Source: Candidatus Binatus sp.
Lineage (GTDB): Bacteria; Desulfobacterota; Binatia; Binatales; Binataceae
Assembly (NCBI RefSeq): GCF_030646925.1
Contig: NZ_JAUSKL010000075.1
Coordinates: 1 to 42,542, forward strand
DNA length: 42,542 nucleotides
Direction: 5' to 3'
Positions 8,297-17,159 of the stretch are shown here, in pieces (the stretch's first letter is position 1; each line of letters begins with the position of its first letter). The notes under the pieces were generated by a model. That model saw nothing but the letters and a program-made list of their open reading frames with translations, made no database searches and was not told the DNA's origin. The position numbers were made by a program, and so were the translations under genes.

Positions 8297-8842
8297 CTAG
8301 CGGTAGCGGCGAATGTGCCCGAGCCGCCACATCTTCCACGAATAGTAGAGCGGCCCGGACATCCCGAACAGCAACATCCCGATGAGTGCGACCGCGATTG
8401 CCGAGGCCGCGCGATTGCCGCGCGTGCCGCGCAACACGCCGTCGTTCGCGACGCTCGGATCGAGTCCGGAATCGGCAAGGATCGCGAGCGCCTGGCGTGA
8501 AATCCAGAGCGCGGCGTCCCATACCGGCTCGACGGCGCCCGCCGCAATATCGAGCGAAGCATTCATCGCTCGCGCGATCGCTCCCGGATAGATCAGCGCC
8601 GACTGGTTCGGCTGCTCTGCGTGGCGATCCGGCCGCACTGCCCCGGCCTTCCCGGCCGCAGTGACCGAATACACGTGCTGGCGATGACCGGTTCCTGGCG
8701 CTGCGCCAACCGGGATCGAAGACCCTGCGATCAGGATCGCGATACTGATCAATCCCGCCGCGACGAATTGCGAGACGGCGTCGGAATCATGTTCTCTGGC
8801 CGGTTCGAAATGATGGCTTGAAAAAGGAGACGGTACCTTCAT
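8297..8842 (-). CDS. Hypothetical membrane protein
   Basis: The 181-residue protein has a hydrophobic segment at about 27-48 (signal or anchor) and a second helix at about 145-167 followed by a basic tail (WKMWRLGHIRRYR). The region between is Ala-rich and extracytoplasmic. I recognise no family. The ATG at 8840-8842 has a G-rich Shine-Dalgarno stretch seven bases upstream and a plausible sigma-70 promoter above it. It could be lineage-specific. Confidence 0.6.
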   Translation of the reverse strand: MKVPSPFSSHHFEPAREHDSDAVSQFVAAGLISIAILIAGSSIPVGAAPGTGHRQHVYSVTAAGKAGAVRPDRHAEQPNQSALIYPGAIARAMNASLDIAAGAVEPVWDAALWISRQALAILADSGLDPSVANDGVLRGTRGNRAASAIAVALIGMLLFGMSGPLYYSWKMWRLGHIRRYR

Positions 8843-9158
8843 CGCGATTCCCCCGACTTTGCTGATTGTTCATATCTACTCATAGTAGGATTTTGTGTCA
8901 ATCCCGGCAGAAGGCGAAGGAGGCATCGTGTGGGCACATCAGGGCTGTCGCTCAATTGATTCGGCTATCTGACTGGGTTTTCACTCGGTTGGTCTGTTTC
9001 AACGGATTGCTACCCCTGCTTCTCGGCCCTGCGCTTACTCTTTACTTGACCGGCGCATAGAGCTAATTGGAAAAAGAACGAACCACGCGGACCGCCGCGA
9101 ATCCAGCCAGCCGAGGCGCTCAGGCAACTCGAGCGGTTGGATCAGATGCTGAACAGCC
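8843..9158. other. Divergent intergenic region without a gene
   Basis: This 316-bp spacer separates the minus-strand membrane protein from the plus-strand CoiA-like gene. Its left end holds a promoter-like motif for the membrane protein. Short open frames occur, but none has a credible ribosome site or family resemblance. I see nothing else in it. Its base composition is visibly less GC-rich than the flanking operons. Confidence 0.6.
8873..8901 (-). promoter_or_regulatory. Sigma-70-like promoter of the membrane protein gene
   Basis: On the minus strand a perfect TTGACA (8896-8901) is followed after 17 bases by TAGATA (8873-8878), a weak -10. The start codon of the membrane protein lies about 30 bases further on. 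The -35 is exact and the spacing ideal, but the -10 is poor. Confidence 0.45.
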
Positions 9159-10325
9159 ATGCCCCTTAGTTGTCTACGCGACGGCAATCTTCTGGCGTCA
9201 TTTCTATTGAGTGATGACGAATGGTCGACCGTCAGGACCAACTACCGGAGCATGAGTCTTTCGATGCGCTGCTGCTCCAGCCCAGCGATCCCCAAGCTGA
9301 GCAGTTTAGGCACACGCTTCTTTGCTCACAAAAGCAGCGGGGCCTGCCAGACCGCTGACGAATCTCCTGAACACCTTAGGGCGAAGTTCATCGTTGCAGA
9401 GACCGCAAGAGCGGCAGGATGGCACGCTTCCACCGAAGAGCCTGGGAGCGATCCGGATGGCAACCCGTGGATCGCGGACGTCCTCTGCACGCGGGACAAA
9501 GCCAAAGTGGCTTTCGAGATTCAGCTTGCCGAACAATCGCTCGACGAATATCAGACGCGCCAGAGGCGATATCAGCGATCCGGTATCCGTTGTCTCTGGC
9601 TAACAAAGTTACGAACGAACGGCTCGTCTATCGAGTCGGTTCCGCCGTCCAAGGACTTCCCGCTCGTTTTGCTTGACGTAAAAGAGCCGGCAAACATGAC
9701 GGTGCGGATTGAAAGAAGCGAAGCCACGATTCCGCTGGCTGACTTCGTGAAAGGCGCGCTCACCGGAGAGTTTTTCTGGGCCGAGGCGCATTCGGGCAGG
9801 GTTGATGTGGAACTTCAGGTCGCCTCGATCTCATGCTGGAAATGCCACTCTCCCATCAGAGCTATTCGAGGATACGTCATCAACAATAAACTCGTCACGC
9901 TGGTGCAAATTTCGGACACCAATGCGATAGCTCTATTCGCTGAAAATCTACGCAGTCAAGATCCCCGCGTAACACCCGTATCGAAGCGCTACAGCAAAAC
10001 GTCGGGTGGCCGATACTTTGCCGCTTCGTGCCCTTTTTGTCAGGCTTTAATCGGCGACTGGTTTATGACTGCAGACTTCTTCACCGAGACAGTAGATTGC
10101 AACTATTCCAACTGCAGCTGCCCGGAGGCTGGCGTCTTCGGCTTCTATCTGGGCTGCCACGTTTTTGAATACCATCCGATCACACTCAGCGTCGCACGGC
10201 GGGATCTCGCCTATCTCCCAGCAGCAACATGGAAGTGGAGACCCTTTACGCGCGGCGCCACCGTTCGGATGCACTCGAAAATCGGCCAAGAATTAAAGTC
10301 GCAATTCGACTTGCCCAATGCCTGA
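9159..10325 (+). CDS. CoiA-like competence/nuclease family protein
   Basis: The N-terminus (MPLSCLRDGN, then GTRFFAH and a Cys near 63) and the segment 'SPEHLRAKFIVAETARAAGW' match CoiA-like proteins. The nuclease core has D107 (WIADVL), E120-x-Q122 (VAFEIQL) and 'YQRSGIRCLWLTK', a PD-(D/E)XK-type site. CoiA promotes recombination of incoming DNA in Streptococcus. The C-terminal half (about 220-388) holds two CxxC pairs (CWKC and CPFC), probably a zinc ribbon, and shows no match I know. Its codon use looks less GC-rich than nearby genes. It stands alone with no other competence gene nearby, suggesting transfer. Family is likely, role uncertain. Confidence 0.7.
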   Translation: MPLSCLRDGNLLASFLLSDDEWSTVRTNYRSMSLSMRCCSSPAIPKLSSLGTRFFAHKSSGACQTADESPEHLRAKFIVAETARAAGWHASTEEPGSDPDGNPWIADVLCTRDKAKVAFEIQLAEQSLDEYQTRQRRYQRSGIRCLWLTKLRTNGSSIESVPPSKDFPLVLLDVKEPANMTVRIERSEATIPLADFVKGALTGEFFWAEAHSGRVDVELQVASISCWKCHSPIRAIRGYVINNKLVTLVQISDTNAIALFAENLRSQDPRVTPVSKRYSKTSGGRYFAASCPFCQALIGDWFMTADFFTETVDCNYSNCSCPEAGVFGFYLGCHVFEYHPITLSVARRDLAYLPAATWKWRPFTRGATVRMHSKIGQELKSQFDLPNA

Positions 10326-10433
10326 TAACCGCGCGCCGCGATCGGTATTTTCGAGACCCCGCCGGCCTTTGAATTCCACTCGCCCGCGAATCCGGCTTGC
10401 GACTGCATTCGCCGGAGCTATACAAAAGACCTC

Positions 10434-11345
10434 GTGGATGCGGCGCAGAAGTTCCCGGTTGAGATCGCGGTCCGCAACCCCGCGGCAATCGTTCGGCTGC
10501 TGAGGCCGCATCAGTGGATCAAGAACGGGCTGGTGCTGGCGGCGCTGGTCTTCAGCCAGCGTTTGTTCGTGCTCGGAGACGCATTGCTCGCAGCGCTCGC
10601 GTTCGTCGCGTTCTGCGCGCTCTCGAGCACCGGCTATGTCCTGAACGACATCGCCGACCGCGAGGCCGACCGCCTGAATCCCGAAAAATGCGATCGTCCG
10701 CTCGCTCGCGGCGATCTCTCGGTCGCGACCGCGCGCAGGATCGCGCTCGGCCTCGGCACTGTCGCGCTGATCCTCAGTATTCTGCTTGGGCCGCATTTCC
10801 TCGCGATCGCCGTCGCCTACATCGCCTTGCAGTTCGCGTATTCACTGTGGGCGAAGGGCCAGGTGGTGATCGACGTGATCGTTGTCGCCATCGGCTTCGT
10901 GATGCGCGCGTTCGCCGGCGGCGCCGCGATCGATGTCACCGTGTCGCCATGGCTCGCGTTCATCACTTTCGTGCTCGCACTTTTGCTGGTGCTCGCGCGG
11001 CGGCGCCACGAATTGATCCTGCTCGGCGACGGCGCTGATGCTCATCGCGGGGCGCTCTCGCAGTACAGCGTCAAGCTGATCGATCAGATGATCTCGATCG
11101 TGGCGGCCGCGACGCTGGTCGGCTACATGATCTACACCGCGTCGGCGGAGGTCGAAGCGAAGCTCGGCACTCCGCACCTGTACCTCACGGTGCCGTTCGT
11201 CGCCTTCGGAATCCTTCGCTATCTCTACCTGATCGACGAGCGCAATGAGGGCGGCGACCCCGCGCGATTGCTGCTCCGCGATCGGCCGCTGATGCTCGCC
11301 GTCGTGCTCTGGATTCTGACCGATATCGTGCTGCTGTATTTCTAG
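10434..11345 (+). CDS. UbiA-family prenyltransferase (DPPR synthase-like)
   Basis: The 303-residue integral membrane protein has about eight or nine helices and the UbiA motifs: 'RPHQWIKN' (24-31), the first Asp-rich motif 'NDIADREAD' (71-79) followed by 'CDRPLARGD', and a 'GFVMRAFAGG' segment. RPxQWxKN with NDxxDxExD is typical of the subgroup containing decaprenyl-phosphate phosphoribosyltransferase, which joins ribose-5-phosphate to polyprenyl phosphate for cell-envelope arabinose. The usual partners (DprE-type genes) are not in the window, so the substrate is inferred. The start is a GTG with only a distant GGAG. Confidence 0.78.
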   Translation: MDAAQKFPVEIAVRNPAAIVRLLRPHQWIKNGLVLAALVFSQRLFVLGDALLAALAFVAFCALSSTGYVLNDIADREADRLNPEKCDRPLARGDLSVATARRIALGLGTVALILSILLGPHFLAIAVAYIALQFAYSLWAKGQVVIDVIVVAIGFVMRAFAGGAAIDVTVSPWLAFITFVLALLLVLARRRHELILLGDGADAHRGALSQYSVKLIDQMISIVAAATLVGYMIYTASAEVEAKLGTPHLYLTVPFVAFGILRYLYLIDERNEGGDPARLLLRDRPLMLAVVLWILTDIVLLYF

Positions 11346-11362
11346 CCGCTCGCGCTTTTCTT

Positions 11363-11560
11363 TACCTCGCCCGCTTTTTTGCGGGAGAGGACGCCGAAGC
11401 GCGTTAGCGATGAGGCGGGTGAGGGTGCAGATCGTGCTGAGATGGCATCGACGGTGAAGAATCTCGGATTTCTTTCCGGCGTCGGACCTGCACCCTCACC
11501 CGCCGATCCCTCACTTCGTTCGGTATCGGCGACCTCTGCCGCAAAAAAGCGGGCGAGGTA
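11363..11560. repeat. Fold-back (MITE-like) inverted repeat element
   Basis: Outer arms of 28 bases (11363-11390 and 11533-11560) are inverted copies with one mismatch. They contain ACCTCGCCCGC next to a T6 or A6 run. A nested perfect 17-bp inverted repeat lies inside (11414-11430 and 11488-11504). The whole 198 bp could fold into one long hairpin. It fills the gap between the convergent prenyltransferase and lptD genes. It resembles a non-autonomous fold-back element; the arms with T-runs could also terminate transcription in both directions. No transposase is visible. Confidence 0.8.
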
Positions 11561-11561
11561 T

Positions 11562-14084
11562 TTAATACGCCGGCAGCACTCCGGTCGGTGATCCTGCGAG
11601 GCCCATGGTCTGAAATGGATTGCGCCCGAAAGGACTGCGGCCCGCCGAGCCGAGACCGCCCAGCGTGAGCTGGAACTGGACCTGCACTTCGTTCGGATTG
11701 TACGAATCGATCACGCCGACATCCGCCGCCCAGCAATCGCACGGCGATTTGAGCCGTACGCCGTACTGGGTCGAGAGCATCTTCTGCGCCGCGAAGTCGT
11801 ACGACGGCGCGAAGTAGAATCCGAATCGATTGAACACGTCGGTGTACATCCGCCCGGTCATCAGCGACGCGCCGTTGCCGGTTGTGCCTTCGAAAACCGC
11901 GGCGCGCGGACTCGAGTAGTTGTATCCGAACTGGAAAAACGATCCCTGCAGCGCCTTGCCCATGTAGAGGTTCGGCTTATTCCGCCCCGACCACGGCGGC
12001 TGAATCGTCACGTAGGTGTTCGCGTAGGTGACGCCGGCGTGGCTGCGCGGATTGTAATCGACCTGCGAGCTTATCGCCGCGATCGAGGTCGGATAGATAT
12101 TCAGTATCGCCTCGAGGTCGGAGATATTCGAGCCGTCGATCGCCACCTGATGGCTGAGGTCGTAGGCCTGCATTATCGTGAGTTGCGCCAGTTGCTGCGA
12201 ATGGGTGCCCTCGCGAAAAATCGCTCCGCCCTTCGGCGTCAGCGATTCGCCCGGCTCGTTCGCTTGATGATACGGCCCCACCGTCGAATCGCGCTCGGTC
12301 AGCGGCTGTCCCGGCGTCACGTCGGTCGCCTGGTCGGGCTCCTCAGGTTGATCGCGGAGCTTGCCGAAGAGCCGCATCGTCGTCCCGTACGTGATCAGGC
12401 TGCGCGGGTTGAGGCGATCCATCTGATCGAACAGCGGCAACCCGCCCTGCGTGATCCGCGGTACGTAGGCGTACGTCGCGAACGGCTCAATCGTATGCTT
12501 CAGCTTTTCGATACCGTGCCAATCGCCGAGATCGTACACGCGATCGAGCACCGTCGAGATTCCCGCCTTCGCGTATGGGATCGCGTTTCCTTTTGTGCTG
12601 GTCTGATCGATCGGTCCGAGCGATACGCCGTTGTTATATGTGAACGGACCCGGCGTGCCGACCGGCGTGATCGTCGGATTGTGCCCCGACGTGTCGTACA
12701 GCGCGGCTTTGCTGCCGACGGTTCCGTAACCAGTCACGTAGTCGCCGAAACGCCACGGTAGCGTCACTCGCGGATTCGCGCTGAGGCGGAGTCCATCGAC
12801 GCCTTTGTAGCGATAGAAATTAACCGCCTGCGCGTCGAAGTCGGCGAACATCAGATGGTTGAACAATTCCTGGCGGCCCGTGATATCCAACTGCGGCAGT
12901 CGTTGCAGCGCAAATTCCTGCGGTTGAATCAAATCCTGATTCCACGTGCCACCAAACTTGACGAACACATTTTCGAATTCCTGGATCAATCCAAAATGCG
13001 ATTGCGCATTGCGCAGCGAGCCGAAATTCGTGCCGAAGCCGCGCGACAGCGTCCACACGTTCATCTCGCGCAGGTAGAGGCTGTCGCTGACGGAAATCGT
13101 ATCCGCATAGGCGGTCAGGCTGTCGGTCAGATGCTGCCGCGTCATCCCGATTATCCCGTAGCGGTTCACCGGGATATGCGGATCGGCAATTTCGTTATCG
13201 ACGGTATCTTCGATTCGATTGCCGTTGGTGCGGATCGATTCGTCGTAAAACGCGCCATCGACCCAGAGATAGTCGTCCTTGCCGTTGCTCAGCCGATATT
13301 CCGCAAGCCCGCCGATTCGCTGCGACGTTTCGATATCGAGCGCGGCCGTCGCGTCGGAACTTTTGTTAATCGCGAGATAGTACGGCTGCAGCCATTGGAA
13401 TCCGCGGATATTCGATTGCCCCTCGCGCCCACTCAAAAAACCGCTGTGGCGCGACGAGTCCGCCGGAAATTTTGCAAACGGCAGCGACACCAGCGGATGC
13501 CCCAGCACGTTGAATTTGCCGCCCTTGGCAATGCCCGACGTGCCGACGTTGACGTCCATCTGATCGGCCGTGATCGACCAGTCCGGCGTGCCTTTCGAAC
13601 ATCCGCAGGTAGTAAAAAAACCCTTGGTTACCTGATAATTTTGGCCCTGGAGCTTGGCGATCTTTTGGCCTTCAAGATGATAGGTGTCGTGCTTCGCGAG
13701 CACCTTGGCGTCGTACATCACCAACGTCTCTTTGTTGATATCGATATGCGCTTCGGTCGCCCAAATCTCGACCTCCGGATCGATCAGATGCACATGCCCG
13801 ATTGCTTTCGCCTGCCGATCCCGCCGCACCACGTCGATTTCGTCGGCCTTCAGCACGCTGCCGCCCTGCGTCATCACGGCGTCGCCCTTGACGATGAAAG
13901 TATCGGTCTTCGAATCGTAGATCGTCTCGCGGCCAGTGATATTGATCGGCTCTTCGTGCTGCGCGCGGACGGTTTGAGGGATTCCTGCGGAGTGCTGCTT
14001 GCCCGCGGCGCTCGCGATTCCCGACGAGATCAGGATCGCAGTCCATAGCGCCGCCAGAACACGGATTTTAAACGTCGGCTTCAG
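11562..14084 (-). CDS. lptD: LPS-assembly protein LptD
   Basis: LptD is the outer-membrane barrel that inserts lipopolysaccharide into the outer leaflet. The N-terminal OstA-like jellyroll ('GDAVMTQGGSVLKADEIDVV', 'GHVHLIDPEVEIWATEAHIDI') is followed by 'FTTCGC..GTPDWSI', then a long beta-barrel region. Paired cysteines at the jellyroll end (CGC) and in 'SPCDCWAADV' near the C-terminus correspond to LptD's disulphide cysteines. The frame is open to 14084 and encodes a clear signal peptide (KPTFKIRVLAALWTAILI...), but it has no ATG, GTG or TTG before a GTG at 13877 inside the jellyroll. A CTG at 14082-14084, with AAAGG upstream, is the best start (840 residues). It overlaps the folC stop by 17 bases. 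Confidence 0.85.
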   Translation of the reverse strand: MKPTFKIRVLAALWTAILISSGIASAAGKQHSAGIPQTVRAQHEEPINITGRETIYDSKTDTFIVKGDAVMTQGGSVLKADEIDVVRRDRQAKAIGHVHLIDPEVEIWATEAHIDINKETLVMYDAKVLAKHDTYHLEGQKIAKLQGQNYQVTKGFFTTCGCSKGTPDWSITADQMDVNVGTSGIAKGGKFNVLGHPLVSLPFAKFPADSSRHSGFLSGREGQSNIRGFQWLQPYYLAINKSSDATAALDIETSQRIGGLAEYRLSNGKDDYLWVDGAFYDESIRTNGNRIEDTVDNEIADPHIPVNRYGIIGMTRQHLTDSLTAYADTISVSDSLYLREMNVWTLSRGFGTNFGSLRNAQSHFGLIQEFENVFVKFGGTWNQDLIQPQEFALQRLPQLDITGRQELFNHLMFADFDAQAVNFYRYKGVDGLRLSANPRVTLPWRFGDYVTGYGTVGSKAALYDTSGHNPTITPVGTPGPFTYNNGVSLGPIDQTSTKGNAIPYAKAGISTVLDRVYDLGDWHGIEKLKHTIEPFATYAYVPRITQGGLPLFDQMDRLNPRSLITYGTTMRLFGKLRDQPEEPDQATDVTPGQPLTERDSTVGPYHQANEPGESLTPKGGAIFREGTHSQQLAQLTIMQAYDLSHQVAIDGSNISDLEAILNIYPTSIAAISSQVDYNPRSHAGVTYANTYVTIQPPWSGRNKPNLYMGKALQGSFFQFGYNYSSPRAAVFEGTTGNGASLMTGRMYTDVFNRFGFYFAPSYDFAAQKMLSTQYGVRLKSPCDCWAADVGVIDSYNPNEVQVQFQLTLGGLGSAGRSPFGRNPFQTMGLAGSPTGVLPAY

Positions 14085-15375
14085 GAAACAAACCTTTGCG
14101 GCCGTCGCGCGCCAAAAAGTACGGATATACTTCGCCGATAAGATACACCGAACCGGTAATCAGCACCACGTCATCCGCGCGGATTTCGGACATCACGCGC
14201 TCCACCGCAGCCATCGGCTCGCGCTCGACTCGCGCCGGCGCGTGCGCGGAAAAATACGGCAGCAGATTCTCGGGCTCGAGCGGGCGCTTCGGCTTCACCT
14301 TCGTCAGCGTCACGTCGCGCACGCGCGGCCCCAGCATCGCGGCCATCTTCGGCCAATCCTTGTCGGAGAGGCATCCGAAAATCAGCCGCGGCTTCACGGC
14401 ACCAAATTCCGCGGTCATCGTCTCGAGCAGGGCCGCGATACTCATCTCATTGTGCGCGCAATCCAGAATGACGGTGGGATTCCGCGAAACGATATCGAAG
14501 CGGCCGGGCCAGTAGATGTCCCTCAGTCCGCGGCGAATCGAATCCTCGTCAATGTTCCAGCCCTGCGCACGAAGCGCTTCCAGCGCCGCAACCGCGATCG
14601 CGCCATTCTCATGCTGGAATGGACCCGCCAAACCGATTTCGAGATCGAACAAGTCGAGGCCGAGTCCGTGGTAGTCAAAGCGATGCGCCGGCGATTGCGA
14701 TCGATACGAAAAATCGCGCTCGATCAATCGCACCGCGCTATGGCGATTCGCCGCGATCGAGGTCAGCACCAGCCGCGCGTCGGGCTCGCGCGCGCCAATC
14801 ACCACCGGCACGTCGTCCTTGATGATGCCGCCCTTCTCGCCCGCAATCGCGCCAATCGTATGGCCCAAATACTCAATGTGATCGAAACCGATCGGCGTGA
14901 TCACGCTCAAAATCGGCGTCACCACGTTGGTCGAGTCGAGGCGTCCGCCGAGTCCGGTTTCGATCACGGCGACATCGACGCCCGCGTCGGCGAAGTAGAG
15001 CAACATCATCGCGACGGTGAACTCGAAGAAGGTGAGCGCTAGGCCGGCCCGCTCGTAAATCGCGCGCAGGCGTTCGATATAATCGAGCAGCTGCGCCGCA
15101 GGGATTTCGGCGCCGGCGATTCGCGTGCGCTCGGAAAGCCGCACCAGATGCGGCTTGGTGTAGAGGCCGGTACGATAGCCTGCAGCGCGGAGACAGCTAT
15201 CGAGTATCGCGGCGACACTGCCCTTGCCCTTGGTGCCGGCAATATGCACCGCGCGGAGCTTGCGATGCGGATTGCCGATCAGGTCAAGCGCCGCGTCCAT
15301 CCGCTCGAGTTTATAAATCTCGCCGCGCGCCTCGAGCGAGAACAACCAATCGATGGTTTTGCTTAGCTGGTCCAT
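14068..15375 (-). CDS. folC: Bifunctional folylpolyglutamate/dihydrofolate synthase
   Basis: FolC ligates glutamate to dihydropteroate or folates using ATP. The 435-residue protein has the Mur-ligase-like P-loop GTKGKGS (47-53), 'YTKPHLVRLSERTRI', 'ETGLGGRLDSTNVV', 'ITPIGFDHIEYLGHTI..IAGEKGGIIK' and 'LDCAHNEMSIAAL'. All are hallmarks of FolC. It follows accD by about 60 bases on the same strand, a common order, and its end overlaps the likely start of lptD, suggesting translational coupling. Confidence 0.93.
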   Translation of the reverse strand: MDQLSKTIDWLFSLEARGEIYKLERMDAALDLIGNPHRKLRAVHIAGTKGKGSVAAILDSCLRAAGYRTGLYTKPHLVRLSERTRIAGAEIPAAQLLDYIERLRAIYERAGLALTFFEFTVAMMLLYFADAGVDVAVIETGLGGRLDSTNVVTPILSVITPIGFDHIEYLGHTIGAIAGEKGGIIKDDVPVVIGAREPDARLVLTSIAANRHSAVRLIERDFSYRSQSPAHRFDYHGLGLDLFDLEIGLAGPFQHENGAIAVAALEALRAQGWNIDEDSIRRGLRDIYWPGRFDIVSRNPTVILDCAHNEMSIAALLETMTAEFGAVKPRLIFGCLSDKDWPKMAAMLGPRVRDVTLTKVKPKRPLEPENLLPYFSAHAPARVEREPMAAVERVMSEIRADDVVLITGSVYLIGEVYPYFLARDGRKGLFPEADV

Positions 15376-15433
15376 CCCGATTGCCCGAGTTTAGCGACGA
15401 ACACTTTTCGGCGAAAGCCTCCCCCGCGCGGAT

Positions 15434-16315
15434 TTACTTCTTACGGTGCCGAACAGCTCCGGTTCCGCGATTGGCGCGGGGGCGGGTTAGCATCGCGAGG
15501 AGGCGCGCGAGCGTGAAGCGCATCTGATGACGCGGGACGATCGCGTCGAGCATCCCGTGCGCGAGCAGAAATTCCGAGCGCTGAAAATCGTCGGGTAGCT
15601 GCTGATTCGTCGTCTGCTCGATCACCCGCCGGCCCGCGAAACCGATCAGCGCTCCCGGCTCCGAGATATTCAGATCGCCGAGCACCGCGAACGACGCCGC
15701 AACGCCGCCCGTGGTCGGATCGCATAGCACCGAGATGTACGGCAGGCGCGCATCGCGGAACCGCGCAATCGCGGCCGACACCTTCGCCATCTGCATCAGC
15801 GAAAGCGCGCCCTCCTGCATCCGCGCCCCGCCCGACGCCGCAAACACGATCGCCGGCAACTTGCGATCGCACGCGAGATCGAACAGCCGCGCGAGTTTCT
15901 CGCCCACCACGATTCCCATGCTGCCGCCCATGAATTCGAAATCCATCACGCCGACCGCGACCGGCCGGTTCTCGATCTTGCCGATTCCGACCACAACCGC
16001 GTCGTTGCGGCCGCTCTTCTCGCGCGCCTGCTCCATCCGTGTTGGATAGGGCTTCGAATCGACAAAGCCGAGCGGATCGCCGATCGCAAGTTCGGCGAGG
16101 ATTTCGCGCCAACTGCCGCGATCAACGGTGACCGAGAGCCGCTGCGCCACGGTGAGGCGAAAATGATGCCCGCATTTGTGGCATACGTTGAGATTGCGCT
16201 CGACTTCTTTGCGGAACGCGATCGCATTGCAGGACGGGCACTTCGACCAGATGTCGTCGGTAGCTGTATGGGAAGCAGTATGCGCGCTGCGATCGACTTG
16301 TTCGCCTTCAGCCAT
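15434..16315 (-). CDS. accD: Acetyl-CoA carboxylase carboxyltransferase, beta subunit
   Basis: AccD with AccA moves the carboxyl group from carboxybiotin to acetyl-CoA, giving malonyl-CoA. The 293-residue chain begins with a zinc ribbon (C26-x2-C29 and C45-x2-C48). The crotonase-like domain follows with 'MDFEFMGGSMGIVVGEK', 'ASGGARMQEG', 'DPTTGGVAASFA' and 'IGFAGRRVIEQT'. Two ATGs are possible. The second, at 16313-16315, sits six bases after GGAG, whereas the first (16321) is directly next to it, so the second is preferred. The start overlaps the trpA stop. The trpA-accD-folC order is common in proteobacteria. Confidence 0.93.
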   Translation of the reverse strand: MAEGEQVDRSAHTASHTATDDIWSKCPSCNAIAFRKEVERNLNVCHKCGHHFRLTVAQRLSVTVDRGSWREILAELAIGDPLGFVDSKPYPTRMEQAREKSGRNDAVVVGIGKIENRPVAVGVMDFEFMGGSMGIVVGEKLARLFDLACDRKLPAIVFAASGGARMQEGALSLMQMAKVSAAIARFRDARLPYISVLCDPTTGGVAASFAVLGDLNISEPGALIGFAGRRVIEQTTNQQLPDDFQRSEFLLAHGMLDAIVPRHQMRFTLARLLAMLTRPRANRGTGAVRHRKK

Positions 16316-17159
16316 TGGCATCTCCCGCGTTTGCGATCGGATCGGCGCGTCGCGCCGCGTTCATCGCAGTTTTCATCGCGCCGACCAGCCCGCCGACCGC
16401 CTCAAGCACGTCGCCTGTCACGGCGTGCTTTTCAATCAGCAGCGAAATCGCGCTGCCGACTACCACCGCGTCGGCCAGCTTCGCGACTTCGGCAGCTTGC
16501 GCCGGCGTCGAAATTCCAAAGCCCACGCCGAGCGGCAGATCGGTAACGGAACGCAACTCGCGCATGTGCGACGCAAGGTTGGTATCGAGCTCGGCGCGCG
16601 CGCCGGTCACGCCCGTCACTGCGACGTAGTAGAGAAAGCCGCTGGCAGAGCGCGCGATTTTGCGGCTCCGCTCGATCGGCGTAGTCGGCGCGAGCAGAAA
16701 AATGATGTCGATACCGTTGGCGCGCGCGGGCCGCTTGAGCTCATCGGCTTCTTCGGGCGGCAGATCCACGCATAGCATCCCGTCGATTCCGGCGCGGGCC
16801 GCGTCGGCGCAAAGGCGCTGGCATCCGTAGTGAAAAATCGGGTTGTAGTAGCCGAATAGAATCAGCGGAATCTGCGTATGCGCGCGCAACTCGCTCACCA
16901 TCGAGAGGATCGCCGCCAGCGACGCGCCCGCGCCCAAGCCGCGCGCGAGCGAGCGCTGGTTCGCAGGACCGTCGGCCATCGGATCGGAAAATGGCACGCC
17001 GAGTTCGATCATATCGGCGCCGCGCGCATCGAGTTCGAGCACCAGCCTGCGAGTAGTGTCGAGATCGGGATCGCCCGCGACGATAAACGGAATCAGCGCC
17101 GCCTCGCCGCGCGCTTTGAGCTCCGCGAATTTTTTCTTGATACGATTCGCCGCCGCCAT
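16308..17159 (-). CDS. trpA: Tryptophan synthase alpha subunit
   Basis: TrpA cleaves indole-3-glycerol phosphate to indole and glyceraldehyde-3-phosphate and channels indole to TrpB. The 283-residue TIM barrel shows 'LIPFIVAGDPDLDTT', 'ADMIELGVPFSDPMADGP' with the catalytic Glu and Asp, 'GIDGMLCVDLPPEEADE', 'GFLYYVAVTGVTGAR' and 'LPLGVGFGISTPAQA'. The frame runs far upstream, but the ATG at 17157-17159 overlaps the trpB stop as TGATG and matches the family start, so translation is coupled. One oddity is 'HYGCQRLCADAA', where the family usually has YGxExFxxxA. Confidence 0.95.
   Translation of the reverse strand: MAAANRIKKKFAELKARGEAALIPFIVAGDPDLDTTRRLVLELDARGADMIELGVPFSDPMADGPANQRSLARGLGAGASLAAILSMVSELRAHTQIPLILFGYYNPIFHYGCQRLCADAARAGIDGMLCVDLPPEEADELKRPARANGIDIIFLLAPTTPIERSRKIARSASGFLYYVAVTGVTGARAELDTNLASHMRELRSVTDLPLGVGFGISTPAQAAEVAKLADAVVVGSAISLLIEKHAVTGDVLEAVGGLVGAMKTAMNAARRADPIANAGDANG

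Noticed and set aside
8866-9060. 64-codon plus-strand frame in the gap before the CoiA-like gene
   Set aside because: It has a TTG start, no ribosome site and no resemblance to any family; treated as non-coding.
12855-14048. 397-codon plus-strand frame opposite lptD
   Set aside because: It is antisense to a clear LptD and shows no domain.
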